From positions 1-11,449 of the forward strand of contig JAGHUB010000027.1 in the NCBI GenBank assembly GCA_018065025.1: DNA of 11,449 nt, in the 5' to 3' direction. The stretch comes from Candidatus Equihabitans merdae (GTDB lineage: Bacteria > Bacillota > Clostridia > Lachnospirales > Lachnospiraceae). Below, piece by piece: positions 1 through 7,145 of the stretch (its first letter is position 1; every line of letters begins with the position of its first letter). The translations under genes and the position numbers were made by a program. Under the pieces are notes generated by a model. It saw only the letters and a program-made list of their open reading frames with translations, did no database searches and was not told where the DNA came from.

Positions 1-1641
1 AATCCCTCCAACGATGTCATGACCAATGAGTATTATTACCTTAATGCTCCGGTCCGCCACATCGACGACTGGGATGCACCTCCTGAAAGCATGGAGGTAG
101 GTCATTTCAAAGGCGGCGACTTGCAGGGTGTTCTGCAGGAACTGGATCATATCCAGGAACTGGGCGTGGAAGTCCTCTACTTTAACCCAATTTTTGTATC
201 CCCTTCCAATCATAAATACGACACCCAGGATTATGAACATATCGATCCTCATCTGACAGTGATTCCTTATGATGAAGGTGCTTTGCTGGAAGAGGGTGCC
301 AAGGATAACAAAGGGGCAGAGCGCTATCGGAATCGTGTTACGAATCCTGACAATCTGGCCGCTTCGGATGCCTTCTTCGCCAAATTCATGGAAGAAGTCC
401 ATCGCCGTGGTATGAAGGTTATCCTGGATGGTGTCTTTAATCATTGTGGGTCCTTCAATAAATGGCTGAACCGGGAGCGTCTCTATCGTCCCGAAATGGG
501 CTATGAGAAGGGCGCTTACGAAAGTTCTGTCAGTCCCTATCGTTATTATTTTGATTTCCATCGGGACGAATGGCCTGACAATGAACAGTATGATGGCTGG
601 TGGGGCCATGCTACATTACCCAAACTTAACTTCGAAGCCTCCATGGATCTGCAGGAGCACATCCTGTCTATTGCTGAGAAATGGCTGAAGCCGCCTTATT
701 GTGTGGATGGCTGGCGACTGGATGTGGCAGCGGATCTGGGACATACACCGGAATTCAATCATTACTTCTGGCAGTGTTTCCGCAAGCGAGTTAAAGCGGC
801 CAATCCGGATGCCTGTATTTTGGCTGAGCATTATGGTGATCCTTCCTCCTATCTGCAGGGCGGTGAATGGGATACCATCATGAACTATGATGCCTTTATG
901 GAGCCGGTTACATTTTTCCTGACAGGTATGGAGAAGCACAGCGACGGCTATTTCCCGGAGAAGACCGGCGACGGACGAGCTTTCTTTGATACCATGAAGG
1001 ACAAGATGCGTTGTCTGTCCGGACAGTCCCTGATGAGCGCTATGAATGAGCTGGACAACCACGATCATTCAAGATTCATCACCCGTACAAACCATAAGGT
1101 GGGCCGTGTTTCTGATATTGGTTCTCAGGCGGCAGGAGAAGATGTATCTTATCCCATCCTGCGTCAGGCCCTTATGATGCAGATGACCTGGATCGGCGCG
1201 CCGACAATTTATTATGGCGATGAAACCGCTGTGCCCGGCTTTACAGATCCGGACAATCGCCGGACTTATCCCTGGGGTCATGAAAATAAAGAAGTCCTGG
1301 CTTTCTATAAGGCTATGGGCCGCCTGAGACATAGGTATCAGGTATTGAGAGAAGGTTCCTGGACAGAGCTTTATGAGTCCGGTTCCCTCATCGCATATGG
1401 CAGATTCGATGAAGAAGAAGCTGTCATTACAGTCATCAATGCTTCCTCCGAGGCTTCTGAGGCTCAGATTTCTCTGACAGCTCTGGGTATCTCCTTTGGT
1501 GAAGATGTGACGGTAAAGCAAGTTCTGACAAGCAGTGAAAATGGCTGGTCAGACCGGGAGAGTGTCCTGCCTGTAAATCTGAATCAGATCACCGTTCCGG
1601 TTCAGGAAAATGGCGGGGTTATTCTCTCAATAAAACGTTAA
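1..1641 (+). CDS. GH13 alpha-glucan hydrolase (neopullulanase/cyclomaltodextrinase-like), 5' end missing
   Basis: A glycoside hydrolase family 13 enzyme that should cleave alpha-1,4 (perhaps also alpha-1,6) bonds in maltodextrins. The frame is open to base 1 and no ribosome binding site precedes the first ATG (base 19), so the gene starts upstream and an N-terminal part (possibly a CBM34-type domain) is lost. Counting from that ATG, the GH13 regions are visible: DGVFNH near residue 138, LPKLN at 200-204, GWRLD with the nucleophile Asp235, LAEH with the acid/base Glu270, and LDNHDHS with the stabilising Asp349. An LPKLN/MPKLN region V is a hallmark of the neopullulanase, maltogenic amylase and cyclomaltodextrinase group. 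The last ~90 residues look like the usual C-terminal beta domain. No signal peptide can be judged. The next gene starts 16 bases on. GH13 membership is near certain; exact substrate is not. Confidence 0.93.
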   Translation, partial: NPSNDVMTNEYYYLNAPVRHIDDWDAPPESMEVGHFKGGDLQGVLQELDHIQELGVEVLYFNPIFVSPSNHKYDTQDYEHIDPHLTVIPYDEGALLEEGAKDNKGAERYRNRVTNPDNLAASDAFFAKFMEEVHRRGMKVILDGVFNHCGSFNKWLNRERLYRPEMGYEKGAYESSVSPYRYYFDFHRDEWPDNEQYDGWWGHATLPKLNFEASMDLQEHILSIAEKWLKPPYCVDGWRLDVAADLGHTPEFNHYFWQCFRKRVKAANPDACILAEHYGDPSSYLQGGEWDTIMNYDAFMEPVTFFLTGMEKHSDGYFPEKTGDGRAFFDTMKDKMRCLSGQSLMSAMNELDNHDHSRFITRTNHKVGRVSDIGSQAAGEDVSYPILRQALMMQMTWIGAPTIYYGDETAVPGFTDPDNRRTYPWGHENKEVLAFYKAMGRLRHRYQVLREGSWTELYESGSLIAYGRFDEEEAVITVINASSEASEAQISLTALGISFGEDVTVKQVLTSSENGWSDRESVLPVNLNQITVPVQENGGVILSIKR

Positions 1642-1657
1642 GACGAAAGGCGTAGAA

Positions 1658-2680
1658 ATGAAACATTTTAAGAATTGGCTGATCTGCGGCATGATGTGCA
1701 CAGCACTGGTGCTGGGCGGCTGCGGCAGTTCTGAAGAAGCAACAGATACCACATCTGCTCCGGAAAGCACTAGCGAGGAAGGCGCTACAGAGGAAAGCGG
1801 TATCCAGTCATCAGGGCAGGTGACACCGGTTGATATCTTTGTAGAAGAGGATCTGTCTGAAATTGAAGTCGTGGCTGAAGATGCCGACTTCGACAATGTT
1901 GAAGATTTCATTACTCTTGGTGATTACACAAAGCTGGCTCTTTCAAGAGATCCTTCTAAGGCAACAGGTATGCCGGATGGTATCGCTGAACTGGCAGGTT
2001 ATGAAGTAGATCTGGCCGAAGGCATTTTGGGTGCTACTGTTACCATGGATTATGCCGGCACAGTCAACGGCGAAGCCAAAGATGGCATGAGTGCTGACAA
2101 TGCCGACCTGACTCTTGGTTCAGGTCAGTTTATTCCCGGTTTTGAAGATCAGTTGGTAGGCGCTAAGGCCGGCGAAACCGTTGAAGTTGATGTTACTTTC
2201 CCGGAAAACTATCAGGCTGAAGATCTGGCCGGTCAGGATGCTGTCTTCATGTGCACCATCCATCGCGTATGGCGTGATATGTGGGATTGCGTTACAGATA
2301 TTTCTACCGTTAAGAAGCTTCCCCAGAATATCTATGACATGATGGAAAAAACGATCATGGATTCTGTAGCAGCTCAGGCTGAAAGCTACGGCATGACCAC
2401 AGAAGAATACATGCAGGCTGCCGGATATGGCGACAGCATGGATGAATACATCAAGACAGAAGTAAAATGGGCTCTGGTCAACAAGGCTGTTCTTGCTTCT
2501 GAAGGCATCGATCACGACAGTGATGTTTATCAGGAAATGCTTTCTCTGATTCTGGCTCAGTCCGATTATGAATCCATAGACGATGCGATCGCAGCCGGTA
2601 TCTCTGAAGAAAATGTTCATACCACTACTGAGTATTACACAGCCATCAAAGTTGCTTTACAGAAGATGGGTAAGATTTGA
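1658..2680 (+). CDS. Lipoprotein with trigger-factor-like FKBP peptidyl-prolyl isomerase domain
   Basis: A 340-residue surface lipoprotein, probably a foldase that isomerises prolyl bonds in exported proteins. Residues 1-22 are a lipoprotein signal peptide with lipobox LGGC (Cys22 acylated), followed by a Ser/Thr/Glu-rich linker to about residue 58. Residues ~124-205 are an FKBP domain of the trigger-factor type: DYAGTVNGE (131-139), GQFIPGFEDQLVG (156-168), FPENY (181-185). The helical C-terminal part (~210-340), with PQNIYDMMEKTIMDS and YGMTTEEYMQ, resembles the chaperone arm of trigger factor. No ribosome-binding domain is seen, which fits an extracytoplasmic role. The ribosome site (gaaagg) is weak; the ATG is fixed by the signal peptide. 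It is followed by two membrane-protein genes, probably in one operon. Client proteins are unknown. Confidence 0.88.
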   Translation: MKHFKNWLICGMMCTALVLGGCGSSEEATDTTSAPESTSEEGATEESGIQSSGQVTPVDIFVEEDLSEIEVVAEDADFDNVEDFITLGDYTKLALSRDPSKATGMPDGIAELAGYEVDLAEGILGATVTMDYAGTVNGEAKDGMSADNADLTLGSGQFIPGFEDQLVGAKAGETVEVDVTFPENYQAEDLAGQDAVFMCTIHRVWRDMWDCVTDISTVKKLPQNIYDMMEKTIMDSVAAQAESYGMTTEEYMQAAGYGDSMDEYIKTEVKWALVNKAVLASEGIDHDSDVYQEMLSLILAQSDYESIDDAIAAGISEENVHTTTEYYTAIKVALQKMGKI

Positions 2681-2691
2681 CGGAGAGTTTT

Positions 2692-3102
2692 ATGCCGGAA
2701 AATACAATGAATAACAATAATGTTCAGGCAAATATGGCGCTATTCCTTGGGATAGCGTCAATTTTGCTGTTCATGACAGGGATGTCACCGGTGGTAGGCA
2801 GCATGGGGGTCATCTGTGCTCTGCTTTCCAGAACGCCGGTTATGACAGGAAGAGCTAAACTTGGCATGTTGCTGTCTATCGTCAGCAGCCTTGTTTTTAT
2901 CCTGATTATGGGCATTTTTTTCTATATTCTTTTTACAACAGGCACATGGCAGCAGATCATCCATGACCTGGCAAATGTGGATCCTAACAGTGCCAATGCT
3001 CCTTCAGATGTCATGAACATTATCCAGCAGAATATCATAAATCTTTACCAGAACCTGCTTAATGGTGCCAATGTGCCCGCAGCAGGTCCGGTGGGAATAT
3101 AA
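2692..3102 (+). CDS. Small hydrophobic membrane protein, function unknown
   Basis: A 136-residue protein of unknown function. An in-frame TTG at 2677 overlaps the previous stop, but the ATG at 2692 is preferred because GGAG (2682-2685) sits 6 bases before it; the ATG at 2707 is a further option. After a polar, Asn-rich start (residues 1-13) come a hydrophobic stretch with a Pro-Gly break (about 14-46, likely a hairpin of two helices) and a second long one (about 56-82). A polar tail of ~50 residues rich in Asn and Gln follows. The layout recalls small DUF4190-like membrane proteins, but I cannot assign a family firmly. It sits 11 bases after the foldase lipoprotein and 9 bases before the DUF975 gene, so it is probably co-translated with them. 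Confidence 0.75.
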   Translation: MPENTMNNNNVQANMALFLGIASILLFMTGMSPVVGSMGVICALLSRTPVMTGRAKLGMLLSIVSSLVFILIMGIFFYILFTTGTWQQIIHDLANVDPNSANAPSDVMNIIQQNIINLYQNLLNGANVPAAGPVGI

Positions 3103-3111
3103 GGAGGGCCT

Positions 3112-3810
3112 ATGCAGATCGATTATCTTAAAACCAGCACACGTATGGCCCTTCAGGGACATTATCGAGGTCCTGTATCAGCAGCGCTTCTGTACTTTGC
3201 TATCCTGATTCTGGCAGATTCTCTGACACCTGGGCAGACGGCATCCGATGGTGCCCTTAACCTGATAGGCCTTGGCATCAGTGTGGTCGTCAGCATTCTC
3301 ATGTATATCTTCAAAGCCGGCCAGGCAAGAATCTCTCTGCAGATCCTGAAGGGTGAGCAGGAAGTAGGCAAGGATACCTACTATGGCTTCCGCTCAGGCA
3401 CAGACCGCTATCTTTACTTTGGCCTGGTGAAGACTTTGATGGAATTGGTCTTTGTGGGTGTCACCTATATGCTTCTTATGGGGGCTGATGGGATGAATCC
3501 CGGCCGCTTTATCATGGCAGCGGTCTGGTTCCTGCTGGGTGGTTTGTGTTATCTCTACATTTCCCTGAGCATTTCTCTGACTTTGCCCATCCTGGTAGAT
3601 GATGAGACTATGGATACCACAGAAGCGATAAAGGAAAGCATTCGACTTATGAAAGGTATGCATGGCAAGCTCTTTTTCATGTATCTGTCCTTTATCGGCT
3701 GGATCGTCCTCTGCGTCATGTCACTGGGTGTAGGTCTTCTCCTGGTCAGCCCTTATGTCATCACCACCAAGATGAACTTCTATCTGAACTTGAAGAATGC
3801 AACGAAGTAA
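3112..3810 (+). CDS. DUF975-family integral membrane protein
   Basis: A 232-residue multi-pass membrane protein of the DUF975 family, whose biochemical role is unknown. The start has a strong site (AAGGAGGG, 3101-3108). About five hydrophobic segments are visible, near residues 22-40, 48-68, 105-123, 132-158 and 187-218. The family signature is clear in the second half: a long hydrophobic run ending in LPILVDD, then an amphipathic stretch with EAIKESIRLMKG, then LSFIGW (192-197) and a Gly-rich helix leading to SPYV and a Tyr-containing tail. The gene ends only 2 bases before a strong terminator, so it is the last gene of the unit that begins upstream with the amylase or the foldase. Family assignment is confident; function is not. 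Confidence 0.85.
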   Translation: MQIDYLKTSTRMALQGHYRGPVSAALLYFAILILADSLTPGQTASDGALNLIGLGISVVVSILMYIFKAGQARISLQILKGEQEVGKDTYYGFRSGTDRYLYFGLVKTLMELVFVGVTYMLLMGADGMNPGRFIMAAVWFLLGGLCYLYISLSISLTLPILVDDETMDTTEAIKESIRLMKGMHGKLFFMYLSFIGWIVLCVMSLGVGLLLVSPYVITTKMNFYLNLKNATK

Positions 3811-3812
3811 TG

Positions 3813-3838
3813 AAGAACGCCGCAAGGCGTTCTTTTTT
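3813..3838 (+). terminator. Rho-independent terminator of the GH13-DUF975 unit
   Basis: A perfect 9-bp stem, AAGAACGCC / GGCGTTCTT, closes a GCAA tetraloop (GNRA type) and runs into a T tract (3833-3838). It begins 3 bases after the DUF975 stop codon. Confidence 0.93.
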
Positions 3839-3870
3839 CGTAGTTACTCCGATCTTTGCTCGAATATACA

Positions 3871-3913
3871 GGATAAAACATAACAAGACCGACGCGCGGC
3901 TGCGTCGGTCTTG
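3871..3913 (-). terminator. Rho-independent terminator of the padR-HAAS unit (reverse strand)
   Basis: A perfect 12-bp stem, CAAGACCGACGC (3884-3895) against GCGTCGGTCTTG (3902-3913), has a 6-base loop. On the reverse strand it is followed by TTATGTTTTAT, and it lies about 50 bases past the stop of the reverse-strand gene. The forward side has no T tract, so it serves the reverse strand. Confidence 0.85.
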
Positions 3914-3965
3914 CTATATAGGGGAATATAAGAATAAAAGTAAGAATGATCGTTGATCATTGAAA

Positions 3966-4607
3966 TCATTTATAAAGACTCTGATACACGTCGGTGCGGT
4001 AGACACTGCCGATGTAATCATCATCCTGAAGAAAGGCGGATTCGTCTTTCTTTATTTTTTTGCCTTCGGAAAATGGCAGGAACATGCGGAAGGCGGATGT
4101 TCCGCAGGCTACGATCAGCCCCAGAATGAAGAGCAGAGGATGAGTGCCGCTTTTCAGGAAGCTGATAAAACCGATGGCGGCGCACAGGACAGCCAGGGCT
4201 GTCATGATGCGAAGAATGGTTTTGAAATAGTAGCGGAAGTCATCGGTGTTGGCCGCTTTGATAGCCCGATTGACTTTTCGCACAGCTTTCTTTTCCAACT
4301 GTCGAATGCCGGCCTTGCCATCGCTGCTTTCATTTCTTGCGGTGAATTCCTCGGAATGAGGGGTCAGCATATTGCGGCGATTGGCTTTGTCCAGACGATA
4401 GGTGCGGGCCACAGTCTTTGGAGATCCCAGATATTTTTTGATCTTTCTCAGGTCTCGGAGAGAAGGCTGTTCACCTTCGCACATGTATTCCAGGTAATTA
4501 TTAATCTGATCCCGGAAGAAGATTCGGGCTGCGTTGCGTTCCCAGAAGGGAAGGTGGCGCAGGATCTGATCTATGTAATTGTCGATATGACGATCGATGA
4601 TAGCCAT
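3966..4607 (-). CDS. HAAS-type (DUF1700-like) membrane protein, partner of PadR
   Basis: A 213-residue protein with a soluble N-terminal helical region and a membrane-anchored C-terminal half. Residues 1-75 (DRHIDNYIDQILRHL, then FRDQINNYLEYM, then IKKYLGSPKTVARTY) match the helix-turn pattern of HAAS/DUF1700 proteins, in which a short helical domain senses or binds a partner. A basic, charged linker (about 76-130) leads to two membrane helices (~133-151 and ~157-176), then an acidic/Tyr-rich tail. The start has CGAGG 8 bases upstream. Such genes typically follow a PadR regulator, as here with a 25-base gap, and the membrane protein is thought to work with the regulator in envelope or stress responses. 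The exact signal is unknown; the family call rests on the N-terminal pattern and the context. Confidence 0.75.
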   Translation of the reverse strand: MAIIDRHIDNYIDQILRHLPFWERNAARIFFRDQINNYLEYMCEGEQPSLRDLRKIKKYLGSPKTVARTYRLDKANRRNMLTPHSEEFTARNESSDGKAGIRQLEKKAVRKVNRAIKAANTDDFRYYFKTILRIMTALAVLCAAIGFISFLKSGTHPLLFILGLIVACGTSAFRMFLPFSEGKKIKKDESAFLQDDDYIGSVYRTDVYQSLYK

Positions 4608-4632
4608 CGTAAATGCCTCGTTTTATCAAGTA

Positions 4633-4974
4633 TTATGGGTTGTCAACTGAAACGATACGGGAAACAGCATCTGACAGAAGAAGCCATTCCTGCTGCATCT
4701 TTTTCCGGAGGGCTCTGCCTTTATCAGTGATCTTGTAGTACTTTCGAGGCTTAGCACCGGAGGTATCCCAACTATCTTCGAGAAGCCCTCGGGAAGAGAG
4801 ACGACGCAAAAGGGGGTATAGGGTGTTGGCTTCAACAGCCAGACCCTGCTCCCCTAATTCGTTGACCAGATTGTAACCGTAGGACGGTTTGTCCAATAGA
4901 GACAGCACACACAGCACGATTGTTCCGCGCCTCATCTCCATGGACAGCGTTGCCTCCGGGTCTTCCCTTCCCAT
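4633..4974 (-). CDS. PadR-family transcriptional repressor
   Basis: A 113-residue winged-helix regulator (counted from the ATG at 4974). PadR hallmarks are present: MRRGTIVLCVLSLL (first helix), a YGYNLVNEL stretch, the recognition region NTLYPLLRRLSSRGLLE, and the wing with RKYYKITDKGRA. The short C-terminal helix (~25 residues) suggests a dimer of the small PadR class. Three starts are possible: TTG 4986, ATG 4974 (GGGGAG lies upstream but close), and an internal ATG near 4941 just before the conserved core, so the first ~12 residues are uncertain. It is the first gene of a two-gene unit with the membrane protein and probably represses its own promoter through the TGTATAA/TACACTGTGTA sites upstream. 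The natural ligand or partner is unknown. Confidence 0.88.
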   Translation of the reverse strand: MGREDPEATLSMEMRRGTIVLCVLSLLDKPSYGYNLVNELGEQGLAVEANTLYPLLRRLSSRGLLEDSWDTSGAKPRKYYKITDKGRALRKKMQQEWLLLSDAVSRIVSVDNP

Positions 4975-5009
4975 AAGCTCCCCCAAGTATGTCTAAGTAT
5001 ACTCCCCAG

Positions 5010-5089
5010 TACACTGTGTATAACACGCTATAAGATAATATAAACTAACGAGTAATATATGTCAATGTATAATATATTATAGTGTATAA
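5010..5089. promoter_or_regulatory. Candidate PadR operators flanking the padR promoter
   Basis: The 7-mer TGTATAA occurs three times (5017-5023, 5066-5072, 5083-5089). The first overlaps the palindrome TACACTGTGTA (5010-5020), which would fall just downstream of the predicted start. The second lies in the perfect 14-base palindrome TATAATATATTATA (5068-5081), right upstream of the -35 box. PadR regulators commonly bind such palindromes in their own promoters. Binding is inferred. Confidence 0.5.
5037..5065 (-). promoter_or_regulatory. Promoter of padR
   Basis: On the reverse strand, a perfect -35 box TTGACA (5065-5060), a 17-base spacer and TATATT as -10 (5042-5037) predict a start near 5030. 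The leader to the padR ATG would be about 55 bases. Confidence 0.72.
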
Positions 5090-5220
5090 TGCACAGTAAA
5101 ATGAGGTTATATCCATTCGTCTTTACCCCGCCCTGCATATGAGAATTTTTGACGATTGCCTGGGAGAAGCTGTTTGGATCCGGAAATAACTAGTGTTTAT
5201 ATAAGTTTGATATGAGTTTA

Positions 5221-5232
5221 TTAGGCATCGAT
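5221..5232 (+). promoter_or_regulatory. Candidate regulatory site upstream of modA (TTAGGCATCGAT)
   Basis: This 12-mer lies 12 bases upstream of the modA -35 box. It recurs with one mismatch at 9266-9277, before the ModE-like gene. A site shared by a transporter and its likely regulator suggests a common operator, but chance cannot be excluded from two copies. Confidence 0.35.
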
Positions 5233-5244
5233 ATGAGTGAAAGG

Positions 5245-5272
5245 TTGAAATCCCAACCGAGATGTTTATAAT
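5245..5272 (+). promoter_or_regulatory. Promoter of modA
   Basis: TTGAAA (5245-5250), a 16-base spacer and a perfect TATAAT (5267-5272) predict a start near 5279. The small inverted repeat GGTTG / CAACC (5243-5247 and 5254-5258) overlaps the -35 box and could be an operator. Confidence 0.78.
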
Positions 5273-5333
5273 TAGTAATTGAACTCGAGTTGTTTACGAA
5301 AAATACTCGATATAAGGTATAGGAGAAATAAAG

Positions 5334-6281
5334 ATGAGAAAGAAACTGTTAAGCCTGGGTCTGGCAGCAACCATGGTTCTGTCTCTGGCAGCCTGCGGCA
5401 GCAAAGCAGAAGCACCTGCACCGGAAGTTGAAGAATCAGAAGTAGAAGAAGTCGCTTCTGAAGAGGAAGAATCAGAAGTCGAAGAGGAAGTTGAAGAAGC
5501 AGTGGAAGAAGATGCTGCTCAGACAACAGTCTATATCGATATCGCTGCTTCTCTGGAAGCTGTCTTTGTTGATAAGATCATTCCGGCTTATGAAGAAGCT
5601 AATCCCAATGTCAAAATCGAATACAACACAGGTTCTTCAGGTAAGCTGCTTCAGGGTATCGAAGAAGCCAATGGTATCGGCCATGACCTTTTCTTCTCAG
5701 CCGGTAAGAAACAGGTAACCACTCTGGATGAGACGGATGGTCTTGTTAAAGCCGACAGCATCGTTAACCTGCTTTCCAATCAGCTGTGTCTGGTTAAGGG
5801 TAATGATGTAGAAACCGCTGTTACAAGTTGGGATAATCTGTCTGATGCCAAGACAGCAGCTATCTGCGGCGGCAGCGTTCCGGTTGGTAAATATACACGT
5901 ATTGCTATGGTTTCCCTTGGCCTTCTGGAAGAGACAGATGCTCCGGAAGAATACACAAGCCAGCAGATCTCTGAAGCTCTTGGCGGTGTTGAAGTAGATG
6001 AAGCTGATGACGTTGAAGTCGCTGCCTCTAAGGCTGTTGAAGGTTCAGTTGAAATCGCTACTATCTACTATTCGGATTTCTTCAATCATCAGAATGATCT
6101 GACCATCATCGCTCAGGATGACGGCACTTTGACAGGGCCTATTGTTTATCCTGTATGCCTGGTTGAGAACAGCGAAGCCGATGAGGCCGAGATTGCAGCT
6201 GCAGCTGACTTCCTTGAATTCCTGCAGAATGATTTCTGTCTGGCAGCTTATGAAGAATATTGCTTCATCGTCAATCAGTAA
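5334..6281 (+). CDS. modA: Molybdate ABC transporter substrate-binding lipoprotein ModA
   Basis: A 315-residue lipoprotein that captures molybdate (or tungstate) outside the cell and delivers it to ModBC. A signal peptide ends at lipobox LAAC (Cys21). A very acidic linker (residues ~31-60, mostly Glu/Val/Ser) tethers the binding domain. ModA motifs follow: AAS at 71-73, the oxyanion-binding GSSGKL (100-105), DLFFSAG (118-124), SVPVGKY (181-187), and IYYSD (244-248), where a Tyr of this family helps hold the anion. AGGAG at 5321-5325 sets the ATG. It has its own promoter and is followed by a hairpin, so it may be made in excess over the permease. Sequence alone does not separate molybdate from tungstate. 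Confidence 0.93.
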   Translation: MRKKLLSLGLAATMVLSLAACGSKAEAPAPEVEESEVEEVASEEEESEVEEEVEEAVEEDAAQTTVYIDIAASLEAVFVDKIIPAYEEANPNVKIEYNTGSSGKLLQGIEEANGIGHDLFFSAGKKQVTTLDETDGLVKADSIVNLLSNQLCLVKGNDVETAVTSWDNLSDAKTAAICGGSVPVGKYTRIAMVSLGLLEETDAPEEYTSQQISEALGGVEVDEADDVEVAASKAVEGSVEIATIYYSDFFNHQNDLTIIAQDDGTLTGPIVYPVCLVENSEADEAEIAAAADFLEFLQNDFCLAAYEEYCFIVNQ

Positions 6282-6314
6282 TCTGTTGTTTATACCAACT
6301 AAATAGCTACTTTC

Positions 6315-6355
6315 GATAACTCGTCCGACGGCTCATGTCAGGGCGAGTTATCTTT
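6315..6355 (+). terminator. Intercistronic hairpin between modA and modB (attenuator or mRNA stabiliser)
   Basis: GATAACTCGTCC (6315-6326) pairs with GGGCGAGTTATC (6341-6352): 12 bp with one T-G pair. It extends inward by GAC/GTC with one bulged A around a 7-base loop. Only TTT follows, so termination is probably partial. It lies 33 bases after modA and would set a higher modA to modBC ratio. Confidence 0.65.
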
Positions 6356-6386
6356 AAAAGCGATTTTTTATAGTTTAAAATTCGCT

Positions 6387-6415
6387 GTGACTAAATGGTT
6401 AAAATCTGCTATCAT
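6387..6415 (+). promoter_or_regulatory. Possible second promoter before modB
   Basis: GTGACT (6387-6392), a 17-base spacer and TATCAT (6410-6415) match the housekeeping consensus at 4 and 5 of 6 positions. The predicted start is ~6422, close to the AGGAGG of modB, so the leader would be very short. A moderate call. Confidence 0.45.
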
Positions 6416-6437
6416 ATAGGTACTTAGGAGGAAAGAA

Positions 6438-7142
6438 ATGCAGCAGATCTGGGATATAGCTAAGAGCTTCGATTGGAGTCCTTTTTGGATCTCCTTGAAG
6501 ACGGGTATTGTGGCTACGATCATCTGCTTTTTTTTAGGCCTTTGGGCAGCCAGACAGGTGCTGCGATGTGGTCCCAAGACCAGAGCATTTGTGGACAGCA
6601 TCCTGACACTACCTATGGTTTTGGCACCTACAGTCAGTGGTTTTTTCCTATTATTATTGTTTTCATTGAGAAGACCTCTGGGTGCCTGGCTGTATGAGTC
6701 CTTCAATATTAAAGTGGTTCAGACCTGGCTTGGCTGCATCATAGCCGCTTCCGTCATCGCATTTCCTTTGATGTATCGGAATGCCAGAGCTGCTTTTGAA
6801 CAGGTGGATCCGGATCTGGTCTATGCCGCCAGAACATTAGGCATGTCTGAGACCAAGCTCTTCTGGAGAGTGGTCATGCCTGCGGCAGGCCCCGGTGTAG
6901 CGTCAGCTACCGTATTAACATTTGCCAGAGCTCTTGGTGAATACGGTGCCACATCCATGCTGGCCGGAAATATTGCCGGCAAGACAGGAACCATTTCCCA
7001 GAGAATCGCTAATGTTATCAAGGACGGCGATTATCTGACTGCCGGCGTCTGGGTCATCATTATGATGATCATGGCCCTGATCATCATGGTTGCCATTAAT
7101 CTGATCTCAGGCGGTAAGAGTCACCGTCAGAACAGGTGGTGA
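6438..7142 (+). CDS. modB: Molybdate ABC transporter permease ModB
   Basis: A 234-residue inner-membrane permease that forms the molybdate channel as a dimer. It has about five membrane helices (near residues 14-37, 52-75, 95-115, 151-167 and 203-222). The cytoplasmic EAA loop that docks onto ModC is AARTLGMSETKLFWRVVMPA (130-149), and the ModB signature FARALGEYGATSMLAGNI (162-179), followed by GKTGT, is clear. AGGAGG (6426-6431) lies 6 bases before the ATG. The length is typical of ModB. It ends 3 bases before modC, which indicates translational coupling. Confidence 0.95.
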   Translation: MQQIWDIAKSFDWSPFWISLKTGIVATIICFFLGLWAARQVLRCGPKTRAFVDSILTLPMVLAPTVSGFFLLLLFSLRRPLGAWLYESFNIKVVQTWLGCIIAASVIAFPLMYRNARAAFEQVDPDLVYAARTLGMSETKLFWRVVMPAAGPGVASATVLTFARALGEYGATSMLAGNIAGKTGTISQRIANVIKDGDYLTAGVWVIIMMIMALIIMVAINLISGGKSHRQNRW

Positions 7143-7145
7143 TCT

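Larger units (their letters stand above)
4975..5333. other. Divergent intergenic region between padR and modA
   Basis: This 359-base, AT-rich gap contains no convincing gene on either strand. The left part (4975-5090) holds the reverse-facing padR promoter and its candidate operators. The right part (5221-5333) holds a candidate regulatory 12-mer, the forward modA promoter and a ~55-base leader. The leader contains a weak possible hairpin (TCGAGT 5285-5290 with ACTCGA 5305-5310). I recognise nothing in 5091-5206, and I do not see a molybdenum-cofactor riboswitch fold. Confidence 0.7.

Noticed and set aside
616..1521. Two 150-codon open frames on the - strand
   Set aside because: They lie antisense inside the GH13 gene, whose catalytic motifs are intact throughout.
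3960..4730. 256-codon open frame on the + strand
   Set aside because: It is antisense to the HAAS gene and the end of padR, which have clear family motifs and ribosome sites. Its own product has no recognisable motif and no ribosome site, and it overlaps a terminator-PadR unit.
5100..5333. Molybdenum-cofactor riboswitch upstream of modA
   Set aside because: The transcribed leader from the predicted start is only about 55 bases and shows just one weak 6-bp hairpin, too short for the known Moco RNA.
5272..5526. Leu-rich 84-codon open frame on the - strand
   Set aside because: It mirrors the Glu-rich tether of ModA and runs across the modA promoter and start.
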